In this document: positions 1-5,469 of the stretch, piece after piece
Layout of the letters: each line of letters begins with the position of its first letter
Position numbering within the stretch: position 1 is the first letter of the stretch
Assembly (NCBI GenBank): GCA_946480995.1
Contig: CAMLMF010000204.1
Span: 1-5,469, forward strand
DNA from: an uncultured Bdellovibrio sp.
GTDB lineage: Bacteria > Bdellovibrionota > Bdellovibrionia > Bdellovibrionales > Bdellovibrionaceae
Direction of reading: 5' to 3'
Length of the DNA: 5,469 bases
Translations under genes and position numbers: made by a program
Notes under the pieces: generated by a model
Seen by the model: only the letters and a program-made list of their open reading frames with translations
The model's database searches: none
Told to the model about the DNA's origin: nothing

Positions 1-1376
1 GCAGCGATTTCTTCTGCTGAAGCAGCATTGGCTTGGGCTGCTTGATCCAGCTGATTCATGGCTTTGCTGATTTGCTGAATGCCAGTTGTTTGCTCGGAAC
101 TTGCTGGAGCGATTTCAGTATTCAGGTCTGCCACTTTTTTAACGGAGCTGACGATGTTTGAAAGCACGGCGCCACTTTTATCTGCGATCTTGCTGCCGTC
201 AGCGACTTGGCTGACGGAGTCCTTAATAAGAACAGTAATGTCTTTGGCTGCTAAGGCACTTCGTTGTGCCAAGGCGCGAACAGCTTCGGCAACGACAGCA
301 AAACCTTTGCCTTGTTCGCCAGCGCGGGCGGCTTCAACTGCCGCGTTCAATGCCAAAAGATTTGTTTGGAATGCGATATCATCGATGACCGAAATAATTT
401 CCTCAATCTTGCGCGAAGACTGGGAAATAGCTGTCATAGATTGAATCAAAGCTTGAATTTCTCTTTCGCCTGACTCGGCAGAGTCACGTGAGGACGAGGA
501 CAATGCCGCGGCTTGTTTGGCATTATCTGAATTCATTTGCACCATGGATGTCATTTCTTCAAGGGCAGCGACGGTTTCTTCAAGGGAGGCGGCGGCTTCC
601 GTTGATGACTGAGAGAGACTATTTCCAGCCTCGTTGAGCTGCTCTACGGACATCGTGACGCGTGAACTTGAGTCTGACAGTTTTGCACCAATGAGACCCA
701 TCGCAGAAGAGATGCGCGAGGCAATCCACGCCAAGACGGCAAAGACGAGGAGTGAGGACAGGGCCGTCACTAGTATTATGGCTTGATTTGAAGAGGCGAC
801 AGATTCATCGGCCTTCAGGTCATCTTCTTGGGCTAGGCGATTGTAATAGTCCGATGAAGTGGCACTCATTTGCGCCATGATTTTTGCGAAAGCGGGGACC
901 TTTGTTTCCATAAGTTCTTTAGCTTGCGCTAGGTTTTCTGGTGTTCCACTTTCCGCAAGGTCGACGATGTTATTTATTAATTTCAAGTATTCCGTTTTGT
1001 TCGCTTTTGCTGGAGCATAGGCTTTTTCCATCTCCTCAGTGAACGGTGTCGACTCGTATCTATTCATCGCTTCTTCATAGTCTTTTGCTGCTTTTCGCGC
1101 GCTTTTTAAAATCTCTGGTCGCTCTGCGCTGTTGGAGGTTCCCAGTGCAAACCAAATATTATAGCCGTAATTGTTACGTGCTTGGCGCATCTCTGCCAGG
1201 GCTTGCAGGTTCGGTATAATATTTTTATGCGAATTTTCCAGATAGTTGGTCAACGTCACCATGCCTGAGTGGGAGATCCAAAAAACGGTTAATAGGGCCA
1301 GCATTGGCAGGAACGACGAGAAAAATAATTTTCCTTTAATGCCGCGAAACCAATTTTTTAACGATGTTGCGTTCAA
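1..1376 (-). CDS. Methyl-accepting chemotaxis protein, HAMP-less, C-terminus cut by window edge
   Basis: Transmembrane chemoreceptor that would pass periplasmic signals to CheA/CheW and be adapted by CheR/CheB. I translated 458 codons by hand, open to the left edge. A basic N-terminus is followed by TM1 (about residues 17-37), a helical periplasmic domain of about 160 residues resembling a four-helix-bundle sensor (38-197), TM2 (about 199-219) and the cytoplasmic signalling hairpin. The hairpin has a methylation-helix segment AASLEETVAALEEMT (262-276), the conserved tip around FQTNLLALNAAVEAARAGEQ (336-355) followed by GKGFAVVAEAVRALAQRSA, and the returning helix with SEQTTGIQQI and NAASAEEIA near the edge. 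By comparison with Tsr, only the last few tens of residues should be missing. Only about 42 residues separate TM2 from AASLEET, too few for a HAMP domain. The TTG start is chosen because GGAGG lies five bases upstream; the next in-frame candidate, ATG at residue 25, falls inside TM1. The gene lies downstream of the operon terminator, so it is probably transcribed separately. The family is certain; the ligand is unknown. Confidence 0.97.
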   Translation of the reverse strand, partial: MNATSLKNWFRGIKGKLFFSSFLPMLALLTVFWISHSGMVTLTNYLENSHKNIIPNLQALAEMRQARNNYGYNIWFALGTSNSAERPEILKSARKAAKDYEEAMNRYESTPFTEEMEKAYAPAKANKTEYLKLINNIVDLAESGTPENLAQAKELMETKVPAFAKIMAQMSATSSDYYNRLAQEDDLKADESVASSNQAIILVTALSSLLVFAVLAWIASRISSAMGLIGAKLSDSSSRVTMSVEQLNEAGNSLSQSSTEAAASLEETVAALEEMTSMVQMNSDNAKQAAALSSSSRDSAESGEREIQALIQSMTAISQSSRKIEEIISVIDDIAFQTNLLALNAAVEAARAGEQGKGFAVVAEAVRALAQRSALAAKDITVLIKDSVSQVADGSKIADKSGAVLSNIVSSVKKVADLNTEIAPASSEQTTGIQQISKAMNQLDQAAQANAASAEEIA

Positions 1377-1381
1377 GAGAT

Positions 1382-1386
1382 CCTCC
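1382..1386 (-). promoter_or_regulatory. Ribosome binding site of the chemoreceptor gene
   Basis: A perfect GGAGG on the minus strand sits five bases before a TTG codon (1376-1374). No ATG or GTG is similarly placed, so this site decides that translation starts at TTG. A strong Shine-Dalgarno paired with a weak start codon is a common compromise. The frame is open upstream only to a TAA at 1412-1410. Confidence 0.8.
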
Positions 1387-1414
1387 AAAAGCAGGGTATA
1401 AATAAGCTTTTATT

Positions 1415-1442
1415 GCTTCGGCGGATTGGCGTCTAAGATTTA
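1415..1442 (-). promoter_or_regulatory. Candidate FliA (sigma-28) type promoter for the chemoreceptor
   Basis: On the minus strand TAAA (1442-1439) is followed by 16 bases and then GCCGAAGC (1422-1415). The enterobacterial sigma-28 consensus is TAAA, 15 bases, GCCGATAA. The first five bases of the downstream box match and the spacing is one base too long. The position, 38 bases before the TTG start and after the preceding terminator, suits a promoter, and chemoreceptor genes are often FliA-dependent. An AT-rich run just upstream (about 1458-1480) could help, or could instead hold a sigma-70 promoter. The match is imperfect, so this is a hypothesis. Confidence 0.35.
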
Positions 1443-1489
1443 GAGAAAAATGGAGATATGTTTAATATTTGATATTTTGGACCAAAGTA

Positions 1490-1517
1490 AAAGGGACTTC
1501 GCGTGCGAAGTCCCTTT
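1490..1517 (-). terminator. Rho-independent terminator of the envelope-complex operon
   Basis: Perfect inverted repeat with 13-base arms: AAAGGGACTTCGC at 1490-1502 and its complement at 1505-1517. Only two bases lie between the arms, so in practice a 12-bp stem closes with a tetraloop. On the minus strand the stem ends in CCCTTTTACTTTGG, giving a short U-rich tail. It begins 27 bases past the stop codon of the coiled-coil gene and separates that operon from the chemoreceptor gene. The plus-strand tail (TTTGCGTTTATTCT) is weaker, so activity in that direction is doubtful, and no plus-strand gene needs it. Confidence 0.85.
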
Positions 1518-1544
1518 GCGTTTATTCTATTGTCTAGGTTTGGC

Positions 1545-2198
1545 CTACTTGACCTCAGCCAAAGAGTTGTAACTGTCGCTGAGCTTTTGTTGTCTTTCAA
1601 CTTCTTTGCTCCAACGTTTCACTTCACCTTGATAGCCTTTTTGTTTTGCTACCCATTCGCTTTCTTCACTCGCTAAGGAACGCATTTTTTGGTTCACTTG
1701 CTCGTTTTGTTCTTTCAATGTGTTAGCGCGCGTATTCCAGATCTTTTTTTCTTCTTGCAACTGAGTGAGCTGCAATTGGTAGTCATTAATATTCATGTCG
1801 CGTTTCTTCTGGTTTTCTTTGATTTTCGCGATCATCGCTTCCAGCTCTTGCACCTTTTGGTTTTCTTGCGCCAGTTTTGCTTTTTCGTCGTTAATCAACT
1901 GTTGAATCTCTTTTTCTTGGTTGCCAACGCGACCCATTGCTTGGTTATTTTCCTCGACCTGCTGTTGCACTTGGCGTTGTTGGTTTTCGACTTGCGACTT
2001 CGCTTTTGTCACTTCTGAAATATTGTCTTCAACGGTCTTAAGGTTTTTCTCGTATTCTTGCAGATTGACCTTCGAGTTATTAACGTTGGCCTTAATACGC
2101 TCTAAACCTTCTTTGGCAGAGTTCTGCGCCCACGCACTGACGTGCATGCTTAATAAGATTCCGATGGTTGCTGTGGATAATACTTTTGTTAATTTCAT
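1545..2198 (-). CDS. Exported periplasmic coiled-coil protein, last gene of the operon
   Basis: 217-aa protein of unknown function. Residues 1-24 form a signal peptide: MKLTK, a hydrophobic core, then SAWA with cleavage before QN. Nearly all of the mature protein (about 30-207) is a charged, Gln/Glu/Lys-rich helix with heptad-like spacing. It has no cysteine, no membrane helix and no recognisable enzyme motif; three tryptophans (154, 182, 196) in the C-terminal half stand out. No lipobox is present, so it should be soluble in the periplasm. The ATG is preceded by AAGAAAGG with eight bases of spacing, and it starts 30 bases after the TPR gene, so co-transcription is likely. A structural rod, spacer or assembly partner for the TPR and barrel proteins is inferred from context. 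A generic coiled-coil match to other families would not by itself indicate function. Confidence 0.93.
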   Translation of the reverse strand: MKLTKVLSTATIGILLSMHVSAWAQNSAKEGLERIKANVNNSKVNLQEYEKNLKTVEDNISEVTKAKSQVENQQRQVQQQVEENNQAMGRVGNQEKEIQQLINDEKAKLAQENQKVQELEAMIAKIKENQKKRDMNINDYQLQLTQLQEEKKIWNTRANTLKEQNEQVNQKMRSLASEESEWVAKQKGYQGEVKRWSKEVERQQKLSDSYNSLAEVK

Positions 2199-2228
2199 CT
2201 TGAAAACCTTTCTTAGGACTTAATCTTA

Positions 2229-4346
2229 TTACTCAGCTAAGCCAGCCACACTTGATTCTTGCGGGCAGACATTTTTCAAAGAAGAGCGGTAGTGACCTAC
2301 TTCGTCTTCCCAGATTTCGCCTTTAAATTTCCAGTTTAAGCTCTTGTCTTTTTGTACTTTCAATTCAGGACGGTCTTTCACATTTACTTCGCCACCAGCC
2401 ATTTGATAACGGATGTGTTCGCCGGCGCCTGAGTACAGTTCATATTGCAAAACTTCGTTTTGATCCAGAACGCGATTTAAGCTTGCTAACATATCGCTGA
2501 AACGACCTTTCAAAGCTTGGGAAGCTTGCGCGCGCAGAACTGTTTTTTCTTTTTCGATACGAGCTAAACCAACTGAGCGCAGATTTTTAATCGAAACGCG
2601 GGCTTTTTTGGCAATGTGGTATTGGATGCGGTAACTCATAAGTTTCTTTTCCGCATCTTGGACGCTGGCGATGGCCGCTTCAGAGGGGCTGTCACCTTTG
2701 ATTTCTTTTTTTGCTTCTGCTAGCTGTTTGTTCGCTTCGTTTTGCTTAGCGATCAAATCGCGCTCTTGCTTTACTAGGGTCAAAGCAACGCGATTGAAGC
2801 GCACGATTTCGTCTTCATAGGTATTGATCTGTTTTTGCACGCTCATAAATGCGGGATGGCGTGCTAATTCCACGATGAAAGAGCGCGGCAAGCCATTCAC
2901 TTCTTTCATTTCTGAATTTTTAATCCAACTTTTCACGGTTTCGTAATAATTTGTCACGTCCGCGTTGGCTTTTGAATAGTCTTCTAGTTTCTTTTTCCAA
3001 GGAGCATATTTTTTGCTCATTTCATTAAGCACTTGCACGCCGTCACCGTATTGACACAAGTTCAAATAGCCAACCGTGCGCACAACGTAAGATTCTGGAG
3101 AAAAGGCGTTCTTGAAGAAGTCCGTATGCAACGAGAACATGTTGCCGGCAGCACCTTCATAGTCTTCGCCTAAAACTTGTGTCCACGCACTTTCAACCAT
3201 GGCCTGCAGCCACAATGGATTTGATTTGTCGACTTTCAAGTACGATTGGAAGGCGTCTTTATAGTCGCCTTTTTGAAACTGAATGCGCGCTAAAGTCAAA
3301 GCAGCGACAGAACGCAGTTGCGAAGTTTTTTGGTTCTCGGTCGCTTTCATTAACTTTTCTAAGTGAATTGTCGCATCGTCGACTTTACCTTGGCGATAGT
3401 TAAACAGTGCTGTTAACAACAAGGCATCCGGATAACGGGGAGACGTCTCTGAAATATAAATCAAAGCATCTTCCATTAAGCCTAACTGTCCTTGGGCTGA
3501 ATAATGTTTCGCGCGAGTGATTTGGTATTCGTCATTCTTAGTGACGTCCAAATCATATTTCGCGACAAGCGGATCGATCAAGGCGATGTCTGATGTTTCA
3601 AGGACTGTGATGTATTTCACTAAAGCTTCTGTGGCTTTTTGCTGCCAGTTTTTATCTTTAGATTCTTGCGATACCTGGATCATGTATTGGCGGAACTCAG
3701 AGTTTAAGCCCATGCCTTTAGCTGTCATCGCATAATTGTAAAGAGCTTCAATGCGGTGAGTGGGATCATCCATCAACTCCGCAAAAAGACCCATCGCCAA
3801 CTCATAGTTCTTTTGAATTTCTAGGAAAATCAAAGCTTGTAAAAGTTTATAGTCATTCGGCTGCATTTCATCCATTTTGGTCAATTGCACCAAAGGATCC
3901 GTGGTTCTTGGATCCATCACTGGATTCAGCATTTTAACATCTGGAATTTTTTTGAAAGCATCCGCAGATGTTAGATTTTTTGAAGGGGAGACCACTTCGT
4001 TATAGGGTAATAATTGAAATTGTAAAACAGCTGGAGATTCGCGACGGCGTGTTTCTTTGACTTGCACGTCGCGTGGAGCTGGCAAGCGCAGAGGGGATAA
4101 GTCTGCTGCTGTGACCTGGCGCTCTTCGCCCAAATCCAGTGCCGGAATATTTTTTACTTTGAAGACTTCGGTTTTGCCGTTCACAACTTTCTTTTGATAG
4201 ACTTCAAAAGTTGGAACCAGGCTGGACTTCACCTTCAGACTTGCTGAAGGTGCGCGACCTGATTTAGTTACTTTCAGGGCAGAGTCAGCCAAAGCTGTGC
4301 TGCACAGAAAGGGAACGGTAATTAATAATTTTAAAGATGCCTTCAT
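2229..4346 (-). CDS. Exported TPR and coiled-coil protein, gliding-machine (Glt)-like
   Basis: 705-aa periplasmic scaffold candidate. The signal peptide is residues 1-20 (MKASLKLL, hydrophobic core, STALA with cleavage before DS); C15 lies in the sequence PFLC, which is not a lipobox, so a lipoprotein is unlikely. Residues 21-150 are a basic, proline-rich, probably beta-containing region. Residues about 165-450 are paired amphipathic helices in TPR style, for example ARIQFQKGDYKDAFQSYLKV (353-372), followed by a segment with ESAWTQVLGEDYEGA. Residues about 505-612 are predicted coiled coil with one break near GDSPSE (551-556). The C-terminal cap (about 635-696) contains WKFKGEIWEDEVGHY. This plan and cap recall periplasmic TPR proteins of myxobacterial and Bdellovibrio gliding-type clusters (GltC/GltE-like), though I cannot say which is the true counterpart. 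A longer reading from GTG at 4358 is rejected because that codon lies within the Shine-Dalgarno tract. It lies 22 bases after the barrel gene, suggesting one transcript. Confidence 0.93.
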   Translation of the reverse strand: MKASLKLLITVPFLCSTALADSALKVTKSGRAPSASLKVKSSLVPTFEVYQKKVVNGKTEVFKVKNIPALDLGEERQVTAADLSPLRLPAPRDVQVKETRRRESPAVLQFQLLPYNEVVSPSKNLTSADAFKKIPDVKMLNPVMDPRTTDPLVQLTKMDEMQPNDYKLLQALIFLEIQKNYELAMGLFAELMDDPTHRIEALYNYAMTAKGMGLNSEFRQYMIQVSQESKDKNWQQKATEALVKYITVLETSDIALIDPLVAKYDLDVTKNDEYQITRAKHYSAQGQLGLMEDALIYISETSPRYPDALLLTALFNYRQGKVDDATIHLEKLMKATENQKTSQLRSVAALTLARIQFQKGDYKDAFQSYLKVDKSNPLWLQAMVESAWTQVLGEDYEGAAGNMFSLHTDFFKNAFSPESYVVRTVGYLNLCQYGDGVQVLNEMSKKYAPWKKKLEDYSKANADVTNYYETVKSWIKNSEMKEVNGLPRSFIVELARHPAFMSVQKQINTYEDEIVRFNRVALTLVKQERDLIAKQNEANKQLAEAKKEIKGDSPSEAAIASVQDAEKKLMSYRIQYHIAKKARVSIKNLRSVGLARIEKEKTVLRAQASQALKGRFSDMLASLNRVLDQNEVLQYELYSGAGEHIRYQMAGGEVNVKDRPELKVQKDKSLNWKFKGEIWEDEVGHYRSSLKNVCPQESSVAGLAE

Positions 4347-4355
4347 AAAGCCCCC

Positions 4356-4362
4356 CACCCCT
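4356..4362 (-). promoter_or_regulatory. Ribosome binding site that sets the start of the TPR gene
   Basis: The minus strand reads AGGGGTG here, followed by a run of five more G, then CTTT and ATG at 4346. AGGGGTG resembles the extended Shine-Dalgarno AGGAGGTG and lies nine bases from that ATG. The upstream in-frame GTG (4358-4356) is part of the same tract and has no separate binding site, and the ATG start gives a normal signal peptide. The 705-aa reading is therefore preferred over 709 aa. Confidence 0.65.
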
Positions 4363-4368
4363 GGGAAA

Positions 4369-5133
4369 TTAATGCCAGTACGTAATCCCGATCATTAAAG
4401 AAGTATTATTGATGGTTTCCGTACCCAGGTCCCTGTTGCCTGTAACGGGTGTTCCGTTAACCGTCGATCCTGGTACATAGTATTTCATTTTATTTTGTGA
4501 TGACCACGTGTTGGTTAAGTCCGCACGGATCGCAAAGTGTTCAGAGAAAAAGATCTGCTGGAACACACCTAATTTGTAAGCAAAAGTGCTTTTTTGGATA
4601 TTGCCTTCCACTTGCGTAATTTCGTAATTAAGTGTTCCTACCCCCGCAGAAAGACCCATATCGAAATAGATAATAGCTTTATCCATCACGCTCATTTTTG
4701 CATAAAAAGGCACCCAGATTCCTGACAAGAAGTAAGATGACTTGATGATGTTGTGATCTGGAATCGCTTTATAAGTATTCACGAACTGATGAACGGCATC
4801 ATTGTCTTTCATTGTTGCTGAATCATAGTTCACTTCCGTACCATAGCGTTCATTAAAGAAATAACCTAAGCTGCCAGATACGATAGTACCTGTGCTGTAC
4901 GGGTCGTTGAAGGGCACACCCGCAGAGCCTGTAAGATAAAAACGATTGGCTTTGGTGTAACGTCGGTTTTGTACGACGCTGAAATCGTCATCTTTTGCCG
5001 CCCAATACTTTTGTTCCAATTTCTTGATATCCAACTTATCACTGCCGCGTTGATCGGATTTTGTATCCGCTGCTTGTTGCGCGAAAGCCTGTGATGTCGC
5101 CAAGATGATAGTTAAGATGGTTTTTTTCAACAT
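4369..5133 (-). CDS. Outer-membrane beta-barrel protein of the myxobacterial/Bdellovibrio type
   Basis: 254-aa protein predicted to sit in the outer membrane. The signal peptide is residues 1-18 (MLKKTILTIILATSQAFA, cleavage before QQ). A charged, helical periplasmic stretch follows (about 19-50). The segment VVQNRRYTKANRFYLTGSAG (53-72) leading into VPFNDPY is the part I recognise as typical of the outer-membrane beta-barrel domain family found in Myxococcus and Bdellovibrio beside gliding-type genes. The remainder is a series of alternating aromatic/hydrophobic strands (for example SGSLGYFFNERYGTEVNY, IIYFDMGLSAGVGTLNYEIT) ending in SLMIGITYWH. The mature protein has no cysteine. About 200 residues suit a small barrel of roughly eight strands. 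The ATG has AGGGG seven bases upstream and starts 15 bases after the TonB-like gene. It would be the outer-membrane partner of the neighbouring transducer and TPR proteins; comparison with GltA/GltB-type barrels is inference. Confidence 0.93.
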   Translation of the reverse strand: MLKKTILTIILATSQAFAQQAADTKSDQRGSDKLDIKKLEQKYWAAKDDDFSVVQNRRYTKANRFYLTGSAGVPFNDPYSTGTIVSGSLGYFFNERYGTEVNYDSATMKDNDAVHQFVNTYKAIPDHNIIKSSYFLSGIWVPFYAKMSVMDKAIIYFDMGLSAGVGTLNYEITQVEGNIQKSTFAYKLGVFQQIFFSEHFAIRADLTNTWSSQNKMKYYVPGSTVNGTPVTGNRDLGTETINNTSLMIGITYWH

Positions 5134-5148
5134 GTTCTAACCCCTGCC

Positions 5149-5469
5149 TTAGTTTGTACTTTTGAATAGGAATGGATACGTTACTAGCACGCGAGTTCCA
5201 CCTTGTGGGTTTGGAAACTTCCATGCTGCAACCCTGTTCAAAATACATCCCTCTACGGTTGCGTTTTTCAATGTCGTGTCACCGATGAGCTGTTGTTCCA
5301 CCGAACCTGATGGTCCGATTGTGAACTTCACAGCAACTTTACCAAATAAATCCGGGTTCGCGCTTAATTGGCGCTCGTAACAATAAAGAATCTGACCAAG
5401 TTTGGATTTGATGTACTGAGCGATAATTTCGCGATCAAGACCGCCAGTAATTTCGCCTTCTTCTTCGAT
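5149..5469 (-). CDS. AgmX/PglI-type TonB-like protein, C-terminal domain only (N-terminus beyond edge)
   Basis: The last 106 residues of a gene that enters from the right edge; no start is visible. After an acidic linker (IEEEGEITGGLDRE) comes a compact domain with IIAQYIKSKLGQILYCYERQ (15-34), a strand segment KVAVKFTIGPSGSVEQ, then TLKNATVEGCILNRVAAWKFP, a GG turn and a closing VLVTYPFLFKS. The order of GGLD, CYE, G-V-F-I-P-G-V, C-I-W-F-P and YPF is that of the AgmX/PglI C-terminal domain, a TonB-C-like fold in gliding-machine proteins. Cysteines 30 and 75 of the fragment fit the usual pair. In Myxococcus such proteins (GltJ, GltG) cross the inner membrane and carry energy from a TolQR-like motor into the periplasm. 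The part that would distinguish AgmX/GltJ-like from PglI/GltG-like (zinc-ribbon, GYF or FHA domains) lies outside the window. Confidence 0.92.
   Translation of the reverse strand: MEEEGEITGGLDREIIAQYIKSKLGQILYCYERQLSANPDLFGKVAVKFTIGPSGSVEQQLIGDTTLKNATVEGCILNRVAAWKFPNPQGGTRVLVTYPFLFKSTN

Noticed and set aside
79..473. Two plus-strand open frames (121 and 69 codons)
   Set aside because: They lie opposite the conserved signalling tip of the chemoreceptor, which is unmistakable on the minus strand. They overlap each other and look like no known family.
1458..1480. AT-rich near-repeats (AAATAT motifs) upstream of the chemoreceptor
   Set aside because: They are too short and of too low complexity to call a repeat or operator; at most an AT-rich promoter element.
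1689..2223. Two plus-strand open frames of 109 and 100 codons
   Set aside because: They are antisense to the coiled-coil gene. The Phe/Leu-rich translation is the complement of Lys/Gln/Glu codons, not a real membrane protein.
3179..3735. Two plus-strand open frames of 74 and 72 codons
   Set aside because: Both are antisense to the TPR gene and show no family resemblance.
4302..4304. C15 of the TPR protein as a lipoprotein cysteine
   Set aside because: The preceding residues PFL do not fit a lipobox, while STALA just after it is a good signal peptidase I site.
4347..4358. GTG start four codons upstream for the TPR protein
   Set aside because: The GTG lies inside the G-rich ribosome binding tract. 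The downstream ATG is well spaced and gives a normal signal peptide.
5149..5331. A separate 60-codon gene starting at GTG 5331
   Set aside because: The frame continues upstream to the window edge and the upstream residues complete the AgmX/PglI domain, so the GTG is an internal valine.
5039..5380. Open frames of 69 (minus) and 72 (plus) codons around the junction of the TonB-like and barrel genes
   Set aside because: They overlap the recognisable AgmX/PglI domain and the barrel signal peptide in other frames; neither resembles a protein family.

Overview
The window looks like a piece of a Bdellovibrio-type predatory bacterium (Bdellovibrionota) or a close relative from the former deltaproteobacteria. 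I base this on the gene families, not on a database search. The families are an AgmX/PglI-type TonB-like C-terminal domain, a beta-barrel protein of the type typical of myxobacteria and Bdellovibrio, and a long periplasmic TPR protein. Base composition is moderate: one line counted by hand (2281-2340) gave 26 G/C in 60. That is lower than I would expect for B. bacteriovorus HD100, so another species is likely.

All five real genes lie on the minus strand, so the window is best read from right to left. Positions 5469 to 1545 hold four tightly spaced genes that look like the end of one operon: (1) the C-terminus of an AgmX/PglI-type energy-transducing protein, whose N-terminus lies beyond the right edge; (2) a 254-aa outer-membrane beta-barrel protein; (3) a 705-aa exported protein with TPR-like helical repeats and a coiled coil; (4) a 217-aa exported protein that is almost entirely coiled coil. 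The gaps between genes are 15, 22 and 30 bases. A perfect 13-bp hairpin at 1490-1517 closes the operon.

The four products would sit at successive levels of the cell envelope: inner-membrane-anchored transducer, periplasmic TPR and coiled-coil proteins, and outer-membrane barrel. This matches the layout of the Agl/Glt gliding machine of Myxococcus, in which a TolQR-like motor drives TonB-like proteins that work through periplasmic TPR proteins on outer-membrane barrels. A gliding-type or other energised trans-envelope complex is therefore the best reading. The motor genes are not in the window, and the exact Glt counterparts are not assigned.

After a 113-base spacer from the hairpin to the start codon (1377-1489), which carries a FliA-like promoter candidate and a strong ribosome binding site, a methyl-accepting chemotaxis protein gene starts at a TTG (1376) and runs off the left edge. 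It has a 4-helix-bundle-like periplasmic sensor and a canonical signalling tip, but no room for a HAMP domain between its second membrane helix and the methylation helices. I see no RNA genes, mobile elements, CRISPR arrays or long repeats, and no gene-free stretch over 300 bases.
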